In this document: positions 17,503 through 25,959 of the stretch, piece after piece
How positions within the stretch are numbered: position 1 is the stretch's first letter
How the letters are laid out: the number at the start of each line of letters is the position of its first letter
Assembly: GCA_017792405.1 (NCBI GenBank)
Contig: CP051231.1
Coordinates: 2,674,062-2,738,061, forward strand
Origin: Oceanicola sp.
GTDB lineage: Bacteria > Pseudomonadota > Alphaproteobacteria > Rhodobacterales > Rhodobacteraceae
DNA: 64,000 nucleotides
Direction: 5' to 3'
Notes under the pieces: generated by a model
The model's database searches: none
The model's input: the letters and a program-made list of their open reading frames with translations, nothing else
Told to the model about the DNA's origin: nothing
Program-made: the position numbers and the translations under genes

Positions 17503-17612
17503 TATAAGCCTAATCTCCAACGCGGACTCGCAAGAACCAAGCGAGTCGAACAATCCTCCGGTTGCTTCCGAGGGAGGTGTGGTCGCTGCTGCGCCTTGCC
17601 TGTTTCATCATA

Positions 17613-17626
17613 TTGATCTAAATGAT
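17613..17626. promoter_or_regulatory. Variant dyad operator upstream of the carboxylesterase gene
   Basis: TTGATCTAAATGAT matches the consensus core and right arm with two left-arm changes, 50 bp before the preferred esterase start. Together with 17489-17502 it places two sites 124 bp apart between divergent transcripts. Confidence 0.45.
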
Positions 17627-17676
17627 TATATCGCAGCGTCATGTGCGTCGCGACGAGAGAGGCCTGCCACTTAACC

Positions 17677-19236
17677 ATGCAGCACCCTGATCCCGACAGC
17701 CCGAGAACCCGCAGTGTCGAAACTGGCAGCGGACGCCTCCGTGGCCTAGACCATGGCACCGCGTTTAGCTTCAGGAACATTCCCTATGGAGAGCCGACCG
17801 GGGGCGGGAATCGCTTTCGGCCGCCCCGCCCGGCGCGGCCTTGGCCTGGCACGCGCGAGGCCGTCGCTTGGGGCAACTCGGCGCCCCAGGTTGTGGCTGG
17901 CGGATCCGCGCAGCCACTGAGCGGCTGGTATACGCAGGTCGAAACGCTTTCCGAAGACTGTCTGAACCTGAATGTCTTCACTCCCTCCCTTGGCGACGCG
18001 CGCCGCGCCGTCATGGTCTGGCTACATGGTGGCGGCTGGCGCAGCTTTGCAGGCTCCGCCCCGGGCACGGATGGCGCGGGTCTTGCGCAGGCGGGCGACG
18101 TAGTTGTTGTCACGCTCAATCATCGACTGAACGCGTTCGGCTTTCTGCCGATCCCGGGTGATGACCCGCGTTTCGCGGATGCGGGCAACCTGGGCATGCT
18201 CGATATCCTGCTCGCGCTGCGCTGGGTGCGCGAAAACATCTCGGTCTTTGGAGGCGACCCGGGCAATGTGACAGTCTTTGGCCAGTCCGGCGGCGGCGCA
18301 AAGGTCGCGGCCCTTCTGGCGATGCCTGCTGCGCGCGGATACTTCCACAAGGCCATCATCCAGAGCTCTTCCGGTGGCATGAAGATCCTTGAGCCCGCGG
18401 AGGCGAAACTGGTGGCGCAGGAACTGGCAGCCGTGCTCGGCGTGCCGCGCCTCGACGGGTCGGCGCTTCAGGCGATGCCGATGCAGGAGCTGCTTGCAGC
18501 GATCAGCCGGTGCAGATCCTACTTCCGCCCGGTCATCGACGGGCGGACCCTGTTTAAGCATCCCTTCGAGCGAGCCGCACTAGATGCCGGCGCCGGCGTG
18601 CCGCTGATGGTGGGGTGCACCGATACGGAGACCACCTGGTATCTGCACCAGAACGCTGCGAATTTTAGCCTCGACCGCAGTCAGGTGACGACACGTCTTT
18701 GTCGGTTCCTCGGATGCGACGATGCGGAGGTGGATCGGATTGTGGCTGCGTATGGCGATCAGTCCCCCGGTGCGACGCCGAGTGACCTGCTGATCGCCAT
18801 CACCACCGATCAGCTCTTCAAACGGAACACCTATCGGATGGGTGCGCTGCACAGCGCCGGCGCGCCGGTGTTTGCCTATCTTTTCGACCGCGCCACACCT
18901 GTCTGCGGGGGTCGGTTGGGGGCGCCGCACACATCGGAGATCCCGTTCATTTTCGGCACCACGCGGGCCGCGCAAGGCATGGTCGGGGAGGATGGCACCC
19001 TGAGTGCTACGACACGGGTTATGCAGCAGAGCTGGGCGCAGTTCGCGCTAACCGGTGACCCGAACAATCCCAACGTTCCTCACTGGCCCTCACTCGGCGC
19101 CGGGCCGCAACCTGTAATGGCTCTCGGACCCAAGCCGGTCGTGAGGCAGGATCCCGGTGGCCAGGCCCGCGCGGCCCTGAGCAACCTTCCCCGCTATGAA
19201 TACAGCAACTCGCGGGCCAGTTTCGCCACCGACTGA
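17677..19236 (+). CDS. Type-B carboxylesterase (alpha/beta hydrolase), cytoplasmic
   Basis: The ~519-residue carboxylesterase has the oxyanion hole WLHGGGW, the SEDCLNLNVF signature, the nucleophile in VFGQSGGGAK (Ser; most relatives have GESAG), the acidic residue in the GCTDTETTW region and the catalytic His in GAPHTSEIPFIFG. No signal peptide is seen. The frame starts at 17641, but that ATG is only 15 bp past the operator, so I prefer the ATG at 17677; neither has a strong ribosome site. It probably releases an acid from an ester, feeding the TTT/CoA-transferase pathway. A Tat-exported paralogue is at 32276-33925. Confidence 0.88.
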   Translation: MQHPDPDSPRTRSVETGSGRLRGLDHGTAFSFRNIPYGEPTGGGNRFRPPRPARPWPGTREAVAWGNSAPQVVAGGSAQPLSGWYTQVETLSEDCLNLNVFTPSLGDARRAVMVWLHGGGWRSFAGSAPGTDGAGLAQAGDVVVVTLNHRLNAFGFLPIPGDDPRFADAGNLGMLDILLALRWVRENISVFGGDPGNVTVFGQSGGGAKVAALLAMPAARGYFHKAIIQSSSGGMKILEPAEAKLVAQELAAVLGVPRLDGSALQAMPMQELLAAISRCRSYFRPVIDGRTLFKHPFERAALDAGAGVPLMVGCTDTETTWYLHQNAANFSLDRSQVTTRLCRFLGCDDAEVDRIVAAYGDQSPGATPSDLLIAITTDQLFKRNTYRMGALHSAGAPVFAYLFDRATPVCGGRLGAPHTSEIPFIFGTTRAAQGMVGEDGTLSATTRVMQQSWAQFALTGDPNNPNVPHWPSLGAGPQPVMALGPKPVVRQDPGGQARAALSNLPRYEYSNSRASFATD

Positions 19237-19282
19237 TCCGGCAGTCCGCCGGTGATGCCGAGGCGGTGGGCGAAGGCGGTGG

Positions 19283-19918
19283 TCACTGCGGAACCACGGC
19301 GGGTGTCTCGCGCAGCCAGGCCGTCAGTGCGTTCAGATTGTCGCGCTCCTGATCGCAACGCAGCACGAACGGCTGAATGACCTCGGCCGCCGGGGCCAGG
19401 CCGCGCAACTCGTCCAGCGCGTTGCCGAGCCCGAAGCCGCCATGGGTAACAAATGGAACGAGCGTCTTTCCGGACAAGTCGGTGTTTGCCAGGAAGCTGC
19501 GCATCGGCGCAGGCAGTGCCGCGCCCCAGATCGGGAAGCCGACGAACACGAGCTCGGCTCCGGTCGGGTCGGGCCGGCTCTCGAGCGGGAGCAAGCTGTC
19601 GCTCTGGCGCCAGCGTGAGGCCCAGTCGACCATCTCCTCGTAATCCTCAGGCCAGGGATCGCGCGGCCGGATTTCGTGCAGATCGGCACCGAAGCTGCGG
19701 GCAAGCTGACCGGCCAGCATCCGCGTGTTGCTGGAGCGCGACAGGAACACGACGCGGGTGCGCCCGCCGCCCTGTTGAGCCACCGCCCGGCCTGCCCATC
19801 CGGAGACCGCCATGACGGCGGCCCCCGACAGGATTTTGCGGCGGCTCAGGGTGGTCCCGGCGGCGCTGCCCAGTTTGGCCGACCCCGCTGGGGCTCTGTC
19901 AGCGAGGCGACCGGCCAT
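19283..19918 (-). CDS. Tat-exported flavodoxin-family protein
   Basis: The 211-residue protein begins with a Tat signal (SRRKILSG, hydrophobic stretch to ~48, cleavage near AVAQ), followed by a flavodoxin-like domain of ~160 residues: VVFLSRSSNTRMLAGQLA (phosphate loop), VFVGFPIWGAALP (middle) and VPFVTHGGFGLG (C-terminal loop). Flavodoxins are normally cytoplasmic, so Tat export of a folded flavoprotein is notable. GGAGG lies 6 nt before the ATG and the gene starts 1 nt after the stop of the upstream dehydrogenase, so they are translationally linked. It may carry electrons or reduce quinones in the periplasm. Confidence 0.85.
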   Translation of the reverse strand: MAGRLADRAPAGSAKLGSAAGTTLSRRKILSGAAVMAVSGWAGRAVAQQGGGRTRVVFLSRSSNTRMLAGQLARSFGADLHEIRPRDPWPEDYEEMVDWASRWRQSDSLLPLESRPDPTGAELVFVGFPIWGAALPAPMRSFLANTDLSGKTLVPFVTHGGFGLGNALDELRGLAPAAEVIQPFVLRCDQERDNLNALTAWLRETPAVVPQ

Positions 19919-19919
19919 A

Positions 19920-20942
19920 TCAGGCCTCCACCGTCAGCATGGTCTTGATCGCACGGCGCTCGTCCATCGCCTTGTAGCCCTCGGCCACCTGTTCCAGCGG
20001 CAGGCTCTGGTCGAACACCTTGCCGGGCGCGATCTTGCCCTGCAGAACCCGATCCATCAGGTCGGGCAGGAAGCGGCGGACCGGAGCCGGACCGCCGAGC
20101 ATCCGCTGTTGCCGGAAGAACAGCTGTTGGCCGTCGAAGCTGACGCCATGTGGCACGCCCACGTAGCCGATCGAGCCGCCGGGGCGGCAGACCCCAATGG
20201 CCTGCGTCATGGACTGCTCCATGCCCACGGCCTCGATCACCGACTCCGCCCCGATGCCATCGGTCAGATCCATGATCTCAACGATACCGTCCTCGCCGCG
20301 CGCCGCAACGATATCGGTGGCGCCGAACTCGCGCGCCAGCTTCTGACGGCTCTCGTGGCGGCTCATGGCGATGATGCGACCAGCGCCCATCTGCTGTGCC
20401 GCCATCACGCCCATCAGCCCCACCGCGCCGTCGCCGACCACGACAACCGTGCCGCCTTCGCGCACATTGGCCGCGACTGCACCATACCAGCCAGTGCCCA
20501 GCACATCGGACACCGCCAGCATGTGCGGGATCATCGCGGCGTCGGGCATCTCTTCGGTGGCGACCAGCGTGCCTTCGGCCAGCGGCACGCGGGCGTAGGG
20601 GGCCTGCGCGCCGGTCATGAACTCGCGCTGCGCGCAGGACGACTGGAAGCCGAATTGGCAATGTGGGCAGGTGTTGTCGGACAGGCAGAAGCTGCCCACG
20701 ACGAACTGCCCCGGCTTCAGGCTGCGCACCTCGCTGCCCACTTCGACGACGACGCCGCAGTATTCATGGCCCATCGCCGCAGGGCCGTCCTGCGGCTGCA
20801 GCCCCCGATAGGGCCAGAGATCGGAGCCGCAGATGCAGGTGGCCGAGAGCTTGATGATCGCATCGGTCGGTTTGAGGAGTTTCGGCTCATCGACGCGCTC
20901 GTAGCGCACGTCTCCAGGCCCGTGCATGACGGTTGCAAACAT
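19920..20942 (-). CDS. Zinc-dependent alcohol dehydrogenase (MDR family)
   Basis: The 340-residue protein has the catalytic zinc ligands in CICGSD and GHE, four cysteines of a structural zinc lobe (about 85-105; FCLSDNTCPHC...SSC, spaced less regularly than in classic ADH), and the Rossmann motif VVVVGDGAVGL. AAAGGATATCACC precedes the ATG. It should oxidise an alcohol or reduce an aldehyde with NAD(P). It lies in a minus-strand run with the P460, DUF4405 and flavodoxin genes. The sugar or alcohol substrate is unknown. Confidence 0.9.
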   Translation of the reverse strand: MFATVMHGPGDVRYERVDEPKLLKPTDAIIKLSATCICGSDLWPYRGLQPQDGPAAMGHEYCGVVVEVGSEVRSLKPGQFVVGSFCLSDNTCPHCQFGFQSSCAQREFMTGAQAPYARVPLAEGTLVATEEMPDAAMIPHMLAVSDVLGTGWYGAVAANVREGGTVVVVGDGAVGLMGVMAAQQMGAGRIIAMSRHESRQKLAREFGATDIVAARGEDGIVEIMDLTDGIGAESVIEAVGMEQSMTQAIGVCRPGGSIGYVGVPHGVSFDGQQLFFRQQRMLGGPAPVRRFLPDLMDRVLQGKIAPGKVFDQSLPLEQVAEGYKAMDERRAIKTMLTVEA

Positions 20943-20959
20943 GGTGATATCCTTTCAGG

Positions 20960-21676
20960 TCAGGGGTGGTTCGGCGCGGTATCCGCCGGTGTTCCTTTGG
21001 TATTGCGCTTCGTGCGCCGGGCGGCGGCTAGGGCCAGCAGGTGCCCAAGCACGGCAAAGAGGCCGATGATCGACAGCCAATTCACGAAGAACAGGGGCGT
21101 TCGGGTGGTGAAATCCCACATGTCGAGGGTGGGACGGTTGAGGAGCTTGGCGCCAAGGTCCATGGTGAAGACCGCCGCGAGCCCGTGGGCGACGATGCCC
21201 GCCGCGAGCGCCCAGGCCAGCACCATGCCCGTGGGTGGCGGCAGACGTCCAGCTAATCGAGGGCGCAGCGCGGCGCTGACCAGCGGCCAGTTCAGCCCCA
21301 CATGCAGCCCGACGAGCACCATCGCCCAATACGCCGCCAGCAGATGCACCGTGCGGGCGGTGGCTCCGGCTTCGAACGGCAGAAAGCCGAAAAGGCTGCG
21401 CGAAACGATCAGGCTGGAGCCCAGCAGCGCCGACATCGCCAGCCCAAAGCCGAGGTTGACCGCGATCAGCAGCCGCCCGCGCGGCTGGCGCGCGCTGCGG
21501 CCGATCCGGCCATACCAGCGTCGGTGGAACCCGTTGTGCGCTATGGCCAAGACGAAGAGCCCGGCGCCGATCAACTCATGCGCCGTATTTCCAAGCCACC
21601 AATAGGCAAGCCCGGCAACGAGCAGGCAGGCCGCCACTAGATCGAGGAAGATGCGCAAGGGGGGGCGGGGAGTCAC
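20960..21676 (-). CDS. DUF4405-type membrane protein (cytochrome b-like)
   Basis: The 238-residue membrane protein has about 5-6 hydrophobic helices with His residues placed as in b-type cytochromes (AHNGFHRRW, TVHLLAAYWAMVLVGLHVGLNW). This pattern is typical of DUF4405 proteins, often found with redox enzymes. The start is a GTG at 21676. It is directly downstream of the P460 gene (12 bp) and upstream of the alcohol dehydrogenase gene. A role in passing electrons between periplasm and membrane is a reasonable inference; heme binding is not proven. Confidence 0.8.
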   Translation of the reverse strand: MTPRPPLRIFLDLVAACLLVAGLAYWWLGNTAHELIGAGLFVLAIAHNGFHRRWYGRIGRSARQPRGRLLIAVNLGFGLAMSALLGSSLIVSRSLFGFLPFEAGATARTVHLLAAYWAMVLVGLHVGLNWPLVSAALRPRLAGRLPPPTGMVLAWALAAGIVAHGLAAVFTMDLGAKLLNRPTLDMWDFTTRTPLFFVNWLSIIGLFAVLGHLLALAAARRTKRNTKGTPADTAPNHP

Positions 21677-21688
21677 GGGGTGCTCGCG

Positions 21689-22156
21689 TTACTCAAAGGC
21701 GGTCATGGCGTCGTGGGTGAAGAGGAACTGGTCGTCGGCGCGACCGCTGTGGCAGGCTTGGCAACGGGCGGTGTTCTCGTCGAGGTTGACCGTCCGGTCA
21801 GCGTTGAACCACTGGAACTGCCAGTCTTCGGTGCGCCCGTCGGGATAATCTGCGCCCCAGCCTTCGCCGCGCTCCATCACGAAGTAACGCGAGATTTCTC
21901 CGTCTCGCAGGAAGCGTATGACGACGTGGGTGCCATAGGGCATGGGCTGGCCGTTCTGCACCGCCTCGATGGCCTCGCGCGGCGCCAGGATCTGCTCGAC
22001 CTCGCCGCGGGTCACAGTGGTGTAATGCTCGAAATCCTGAATGTTTTCGGGGAAGGTCACACGGTTGGGTTCGGCTAGGGCCATGCCGCCGATCAGGGCG
22101 GCCAGGCTGGCGCCGGTCAGCGCCAGCTTCTTGGAAGGTTTCATGATCGGTGTCAT
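21689..22156 (-). CDS. Cytochrome P460-family protein (periplasmic c-type heme)
   Basis: The 155-residue protein has an N-terminal signal peptide (KLALTGASLAALIGGMALA) and a single C-terminal heme motif ARCQACHSG (~137-141), as in the cytochrome P460 family. Segments such as GTHVVIRFLRDGEISRYFVMERGEGWGADYPDG (middle, quoted in part: ERGEGWG) also fit. The ATG at 22156 follows GAGACGAGAAAG. P460 cytochromes oxidise hydroxylamine or handle NO; many members have unknown roles. It is first in the minus-strand run and divergent from a LysR gene. Confidence 0.85.
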   Translation of the reverse strand: MTPIMKPSKKLALTGASLAALIGGMALAEPNRVTFPENIQDFEHYTTVTRGEVEQILAPREAIEAVQNGQPMPYGTHVVIRFLRDGEISRYFVMERGEGWGADYPDGRTEDWQFQWFNADRTVNLDENTARCQACHSGRADDQFLFTHDAMTAFE

Positions 22157-22274
22157 CTTTCTCGTCTCGCGGGTTCTGGCCGCCACGGTGGCGCTGTCTG
22201 CAAAGGAGGTAGGGCTTCCGCACCACGCTGATAATGGGCTATATGTTGGTAGGTTTTATATCTCGGAGAGATTA

Positions 22275-23168
22275 ATGAGGCGGGACGAGATGGGAGATCT
22301 GATGGCCTTCCTCGCGGTGGCGGAGGAGCGCAGTTTCACCCGCGCGGCGGCCCGGCTTGGCACATCCCAGAGCGCCGTCAGCGCGGTGGTGCGCCGGCTC
22401 GAGGAGCGGCTCGGCGTGCGATTGCTGACCCGCACCACGCGAGCCGTCTCGCCCACCGAGGCGGGCCAGCGACTGTCCGACACCCTGCGCCCGGCGCTGG
22501 CCGACATCGAGGCCGGGCTCAGCGAACTCGACGAGATGCGCAGCCGTCCGGCGGGCACGATCCGGCTCACGTCGAGCAGCAGCGTCGCCGAGCAGCTGGT
22601 TCTGCCGGTGGCGAACCGTTTGATGGCAGAGCACCCCGACATGAACATCGAGATCGCCGTCGACTCCCGCTTTGTCGATATCGCGCGCGAAGGCTTCGAC
22701 GCCGGTATTCGCCTCGGCGAAAGCCTCGACAAGGACATGATCGGTGTGCGTATCGGACCCGAGCTGCAAATGGTCGTGGCTGCCGCGCCCGCCTACTTCG
22801 AGCACCATCCGGTGCCACGAAGCCCGCACGACTTGACCGAGCACAACTGCATGAATCTCCGCTTTCAAACCAGCGGTGGGCTCTACGCCTGGGAGTTCGA
22901 AAAGGACGGGCGCACCCTGAACGTGCGCGTCGAAGGGCAGTTCACAAGCGATGACGCGGACCTTCTGGTCGGCGCTGCGCTGGCCGGTCGCGGCCTGCTG
23001 TGTCTGCCTTCTGACCGGGTCGGCAGGTATATCGATTCCGGACAGCTGCAGCGCGTCCTCGAAGATTGGTGCCCGCCTTTCGCCGGCTACCATCTCTACT
23101 ACCCCAGCCGCCGCCAGATCACCCCTGCATTCCGCCTGCTGATCGACGCGCTGCGCTGGCGCGACTGA
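22275..23168 (+). CDS. LysR-family transcriptional regulator
   Basis: The 297-residue LysR protein has an N-terminal HTH (about 5-65; AFLAVAEERSFTRAAARLGTSQSAVSAVVRRLEERLG) and a type-2 periplasmic-binding effector domain (about 93-295). The ATG at 22275 follows GGAGAG by 4-5 nt; the longer frame runs through the divergent P460 gene. It probably controls the divergent P460-DUF4405-ADH-flavodoxin operon through the 118-bp intergenic region, and itself. It resembles the LysR at 34026-34919 (both end in LRWR). Confidence 0.92.
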   Translation: MRRDEMGDLMAFLAVAEERSFTRAAARLGTSQSAVSAVVRRLEERLGVRLLTRTTRAVSPTEAGQRLSDTLRPALADIEAGLSELDEMRSRPAGTIRLTSSSSVAEQLVLPVANRLMAEHPDMNIEIAVDSRFVDIAREGFDAGIRLGESLDKDMIGVRIGPELQMVVAAAPAYFEHHPVPRSPHDLTEHNCMNLRFQTSGGLYAWEFEKDGRTLNVRVEGQFTSDDADLLVGAALAGRGLLCLPSDRVGRYIDSGQLQRVLEDWCPPFAGYHLYYPSRRQITPAFRLLIDALRWRD

Positions 23169-23245
23169 GCGTGACGTCGTCTGGCGTGCAGTGACCGACG
23201 GGCCGGCGGGTGGGAAGACAGCCACACTCGTGTGAATCGTCGTTA

Positions 23246-25435
23246 TCATCCCGCCTCTCCCGCCGCCGCCGGTCTCAAATCGGCGTTTACAAGCGGAAGA
23301 TGCCGGACAGGACGCCCGAGCGCGGCGCTTACAGCGTTCAGAACAGCCGGGGCACCGACTGCAATGGTCGGCTCGCCGACACCGCCCCAGAACCCACCCG
23401 AGGGCACGGTGATCACCTCGACCTCAGGCATCTCGTCGAGGCGCAGAACGTTGTAGGTGTCGAAGTTTTCCTGTTGAATGCGTCCGTCCGCCACCGTGCA
23501 TTCACCGTAGAGCAGTGCCGAGAGACCGTAGACGAAGGATCCCGCCACCTGCGCGTCGATCTGCTGCGGGTTCACCACATGGCCAGGGTCGGTTGCGGCA
23601 ACGATACGATGGATCTGCAACCAGCCATCTTGGAGCGACACCTCCGCGGCCGCAGCCACGTAGCTGCCAAAGCCCATCACTTGCGCCAGCCCGCGATGCC
23701 GGCCCTCTTGCGCCGGGCCGTTCCACCCGATGCCTTGAGCCGCGGCCTCTAGCACCGCCAAGTGCTTTGGGCTGTTGGCAAGTAGCTTGCGGCGAAAGGC
23801 CAGTGGATCCTGACCGGTCGCGCGTGCCATCTCCTCGATGAAGCATTCCAGATACAGCGCGTTCTGATTGAGGTTCACCCCGCGCCACCAACCGGGCCTG
23901 ATGTGGGTGTTGCGCATTGCATAGTCGATCAGCAGGTTCGGCGGGTTGTATCCCAGCCGAAATTGATCGCCGTCGGGCTCAAGCCCCTGAAAAACCGAGC
24001 CATCGCCGTTTGCGGTGACCCCTTCGGGGTTTAGCGAATAAGAGATCGATTGTCCGGAAATCCGCATGTGCAGTGCCTGAAGGTCGCCGGCCTCGTCGAT
24101 TGCTCCGCGCAGCGAACAACGGGTGACCGGATGGAAGCGGCCCTGGAGCATGTCTTCCTCTCGGGTCCACATCATCTTGACCGGCGTGCCCGGCAGCTGC
24201 ATCGCGATCCGGGTCGCCATCGCGATGTAATCGGTCATCAGGCGCCGCCCGAAACTGCCGCCGATGCGCATCACATGCACCTCGCAAGCCTCAGTCGGCA
24301 GGCCCGCCGTCTGGGCCAGCGTGCGCAGCGCGGATTCCGCCACTTGGGTCGGCCCCCACATTTCGCAGCGATCCGTCGTCCAGCGCACCGTGGCCGCGAT
24401 AGGCTCCATCGGAGCGTGGTTGAGGAAGGGAAAGGAATACTCCGCCTCGAACACCTGCTCGGCATCTGATAGCGCGGCCGGTGCATCGCCTGCCTGATTG
24501 CCGATGTATGGCGTCTCGGCACGCAGACCTTCGGTCAGGCTTGCGGCGATGGTTTCGCTCGACACCGCCGCGTTCTCGCCCGCGTCCCACTCGATGGGCA
24601 GGGCATCCATTGCGGTCTTGGCACGCCAGAAGGTATCGGCCACTACCGCAACCGTCTCGTCGTCGACCCGCAGCACTCGGCGCACGCCCGGCATGCCCTG
24701 CACAGCTTCGGCCTCGAAGCTAACCAGCCGGCCACCGTGGACAGGGCAGGCCTTGGGCACTGCCACCAGCATGTCAGGCATGGTGAAATCCATTCCATAG
24801 ACCAGCGATCCGTCGAGCTTGTCGGCGGTGTCGAGCCGCAGCTTCGGCTGGCCAGCGATTGTCCAGTCCGCCGGATCCTTCAACGTGACGTCCTCTGGCG
24901 GAGTCTCGGCATTTGCGGCCTCGGCAACGGCTCCATACGTGGTGCTCTGCCCGCTCGGCCCGTGGGTGATGACGCCAAGCGCCACGGTGCATTCGCCTGC
25001 TGGCACTCCCCAGCCCGCGGCGGCGGCATTCACCAGCATTTTGCGCGCCGCAGCGCCGCCCGCTCGAACGTAATTATGCGAGCCGCGGATTGCTTGGGAG
25101 CCCCCTGTGGCCATGCTGCGCCAAACGCCATCCCGACGGGCGTTCTCGGAGGGTTTCACCAGTTCGAAGGTCACCCGCTCCCAATCACAGTCGAGCTCCT
25201 CTGCGACCAACTGCGCCAGACCGGTCAGCGAGCCTTGGCCCATCTCGGCCCGGGCGATGCGGATGGTCACGGTCTCGTCCCGCGAGACCACCACCCAGGC
25301 GTTCACCTCCGGCGTTTCGAAAGATTGTGCCAAGCCCGGCGTGGCCAGCGGGAAGGAAAAGCCGAAGCTAAAGGCGCCAGCAGCGGCAGCGGAGCCTATA
25401 AAGCCCCGGCGGGAAAGTCTCGCAGTCGCAGTCAT
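23246..25435 (-). CDS. Molybdenum hydroxylase large subunit (xanthine dehydrogenase family, isoquinoline 1-oxidoreductase beta-like), Tat-exported
   Basis: The 729-residue protein starts with a Tat signal (SRRGFIGSAAAAG, to ~37) and carries the molybdopterin-binding repeats of the IorB-like branch, for example GGSQAIRGSHNYVRAGGAAA-like MATGGSQAIRG (~110), SFGRRLMTDY (~390) and the C-terminal GFWGGVGEPTI, where the Glu matches the catalytic base. There is no separate FAD subunit, so electrons should go through the 2Fe-2S partner to cytochrome c. It is the last gene of a three-gene operon with those partners. It probably hydroxylates or oxidises an N-heterocycle or aldehyde in the periplasm. 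Confidence 0.9.
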   Translation of the reverse strand: MTATARLSRRGFIGSAAAAGAFSFGFSFPLATPGLAQSFETPEVNAWVVVSRDETVTIRIARAEMGQGSLTGLAQLVAEELDCDWERVTFELVKPSENARRDGVWRSMATGGSQAIRGSHNYVRAGGAAARKMLVNAAAAGWGVPAGECTVALGVITHGPSGQSTTYGAVAEAANAETPPEDVTLKDPADWTIAGQPKLRLDTADKLDGSLVYGMDFTMPDMLVAVPKACPVHGGRLVSFEAEAVQGMPGVRRVLRVDDETVAVVADTFWRAKTAMDALPIEWDAGENAAVSSETIAASLTEGLRAETPYIGNQAGDAPAALSDAEQVFEAEYSFPFLNHAPMEPIAATVRWTTDRCEMWGPTQVAESALRTLAQTAGLPTEACEVHVMRIGGSFGRRLMTDYIAMATRIAMQLPGTPVKMMWTREEDMLQGRFHPVTRCSLRGAIDEAGDLQALHMRISGQSISYSLNPEGVTANGDGSVFQGLEPDGDQFRLGYNPPNLLIDYAMRNTHIRPGWWRGVNLNQNALYLECFIEEMARATGQDPLAFRRKLLANSPKHLAVLEAAAQGIGWNGPAQEGRHRGLAQVMGFGSYVAAAAEVSLQDGWLQIHRIVAATDPGHVVNPQQIDAQVAGSFVYGLSALLYGECTVADGRIQQENFDTYNVLRLDEMPEVEVITVPSGGFWGGVGEPTIAVGAPAVLNAVSAALGRPVRHLPLVNADLRPAAAGEAG

Positions 25436-25445
25436 ATCGGTCTCC

Positions 25446-25919
25446 TCAGCCCTGGTCGCTCGGTGTGGCCATGCGCTCGGCAGCCAGCTTTATGCCCGCC
25501 AGCACCCGCCCGTAGGTGCCGCAACGGCAGATGTTGGTGATCTCAGCCCGGATGTCTTCATCGCTAGGCGTGGGATTCTGCGCCAGCAGCGCCGAGGCGG
25601 CCATCAGCATTCCGGCCTGGCAGTAGCCGCATTGTGCCACATCAAGTTCGGCCCACGCCTGTTGCACCGGATGCGGTGCGCCCTGGCCGAGCCCCTCGAT
25701 CGTGACGATCTCTTCGGTCTCCTCGATGGATCCAACCGGCACGACACATGAACGCATCGCCACTCCATCCACATGCACCGTGCAGGCACCGCATTGCGCC
25801 ACCCCGCAGCCGTATTTCGTGCCGGTCAAACCGGCATGGTCGCGCAGAGCCCACAGCAAGGGCGTGTCGTCCTCTATGTCGAGGTCGACAAGGCTTCCGT
25901 TGATTGTCAGGCGTGCCAT
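25446..25919 (-). CDS. (2Fe-2S)-binding small subunit of molybdenum hydroxylase (IorA-like)
   Basis: The 157-residue protein has the plant-type 2Fe-2S motif GCGVAQCGACTVHVDG (N-terminal cluster, about 42-57) and the second cluster motif CGYCQAGM ... CRCGTY (C-terminal). This two-cluster layout is the small subunit of xanthine-dehydrogenase-family enzymes. The ATG at 25919 follows AAAGGAGCC; the frame to 26042 is leader. It has no signal peptide and is probably exported with the Tat-signal large subunit. The gap to the large subunit gene is 10 bp. Confidence 0.95.
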   Translation of the reverse strand: MARLTINGSLVDLDIEDDTPLLWALRDHAGLTGTKYGCGVAQCGACTVHVDGVAMRSCVVPVGSIEETEEIVTIEGLGQGAPHPVQQAWAELDVAQCGYCQAGMLMAASALLAQNPTPSDEDIRAEITNICRCGTYGRVLAGIKLAAERMATPSDQG

Positions 25920-25959
25920 TTGGCAGGGCTCCTTTTTGGGTCTTGCGTGGTGCGTTGGC

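Noticed and set aside
19812..21605. A 597-residue open frame antisense to the ADH and DUF4405 genes
   Set aside because: The minus-strand genes have clear motifs and ribosome sites; this frame has none and reads as complement of conserved coding DNA.
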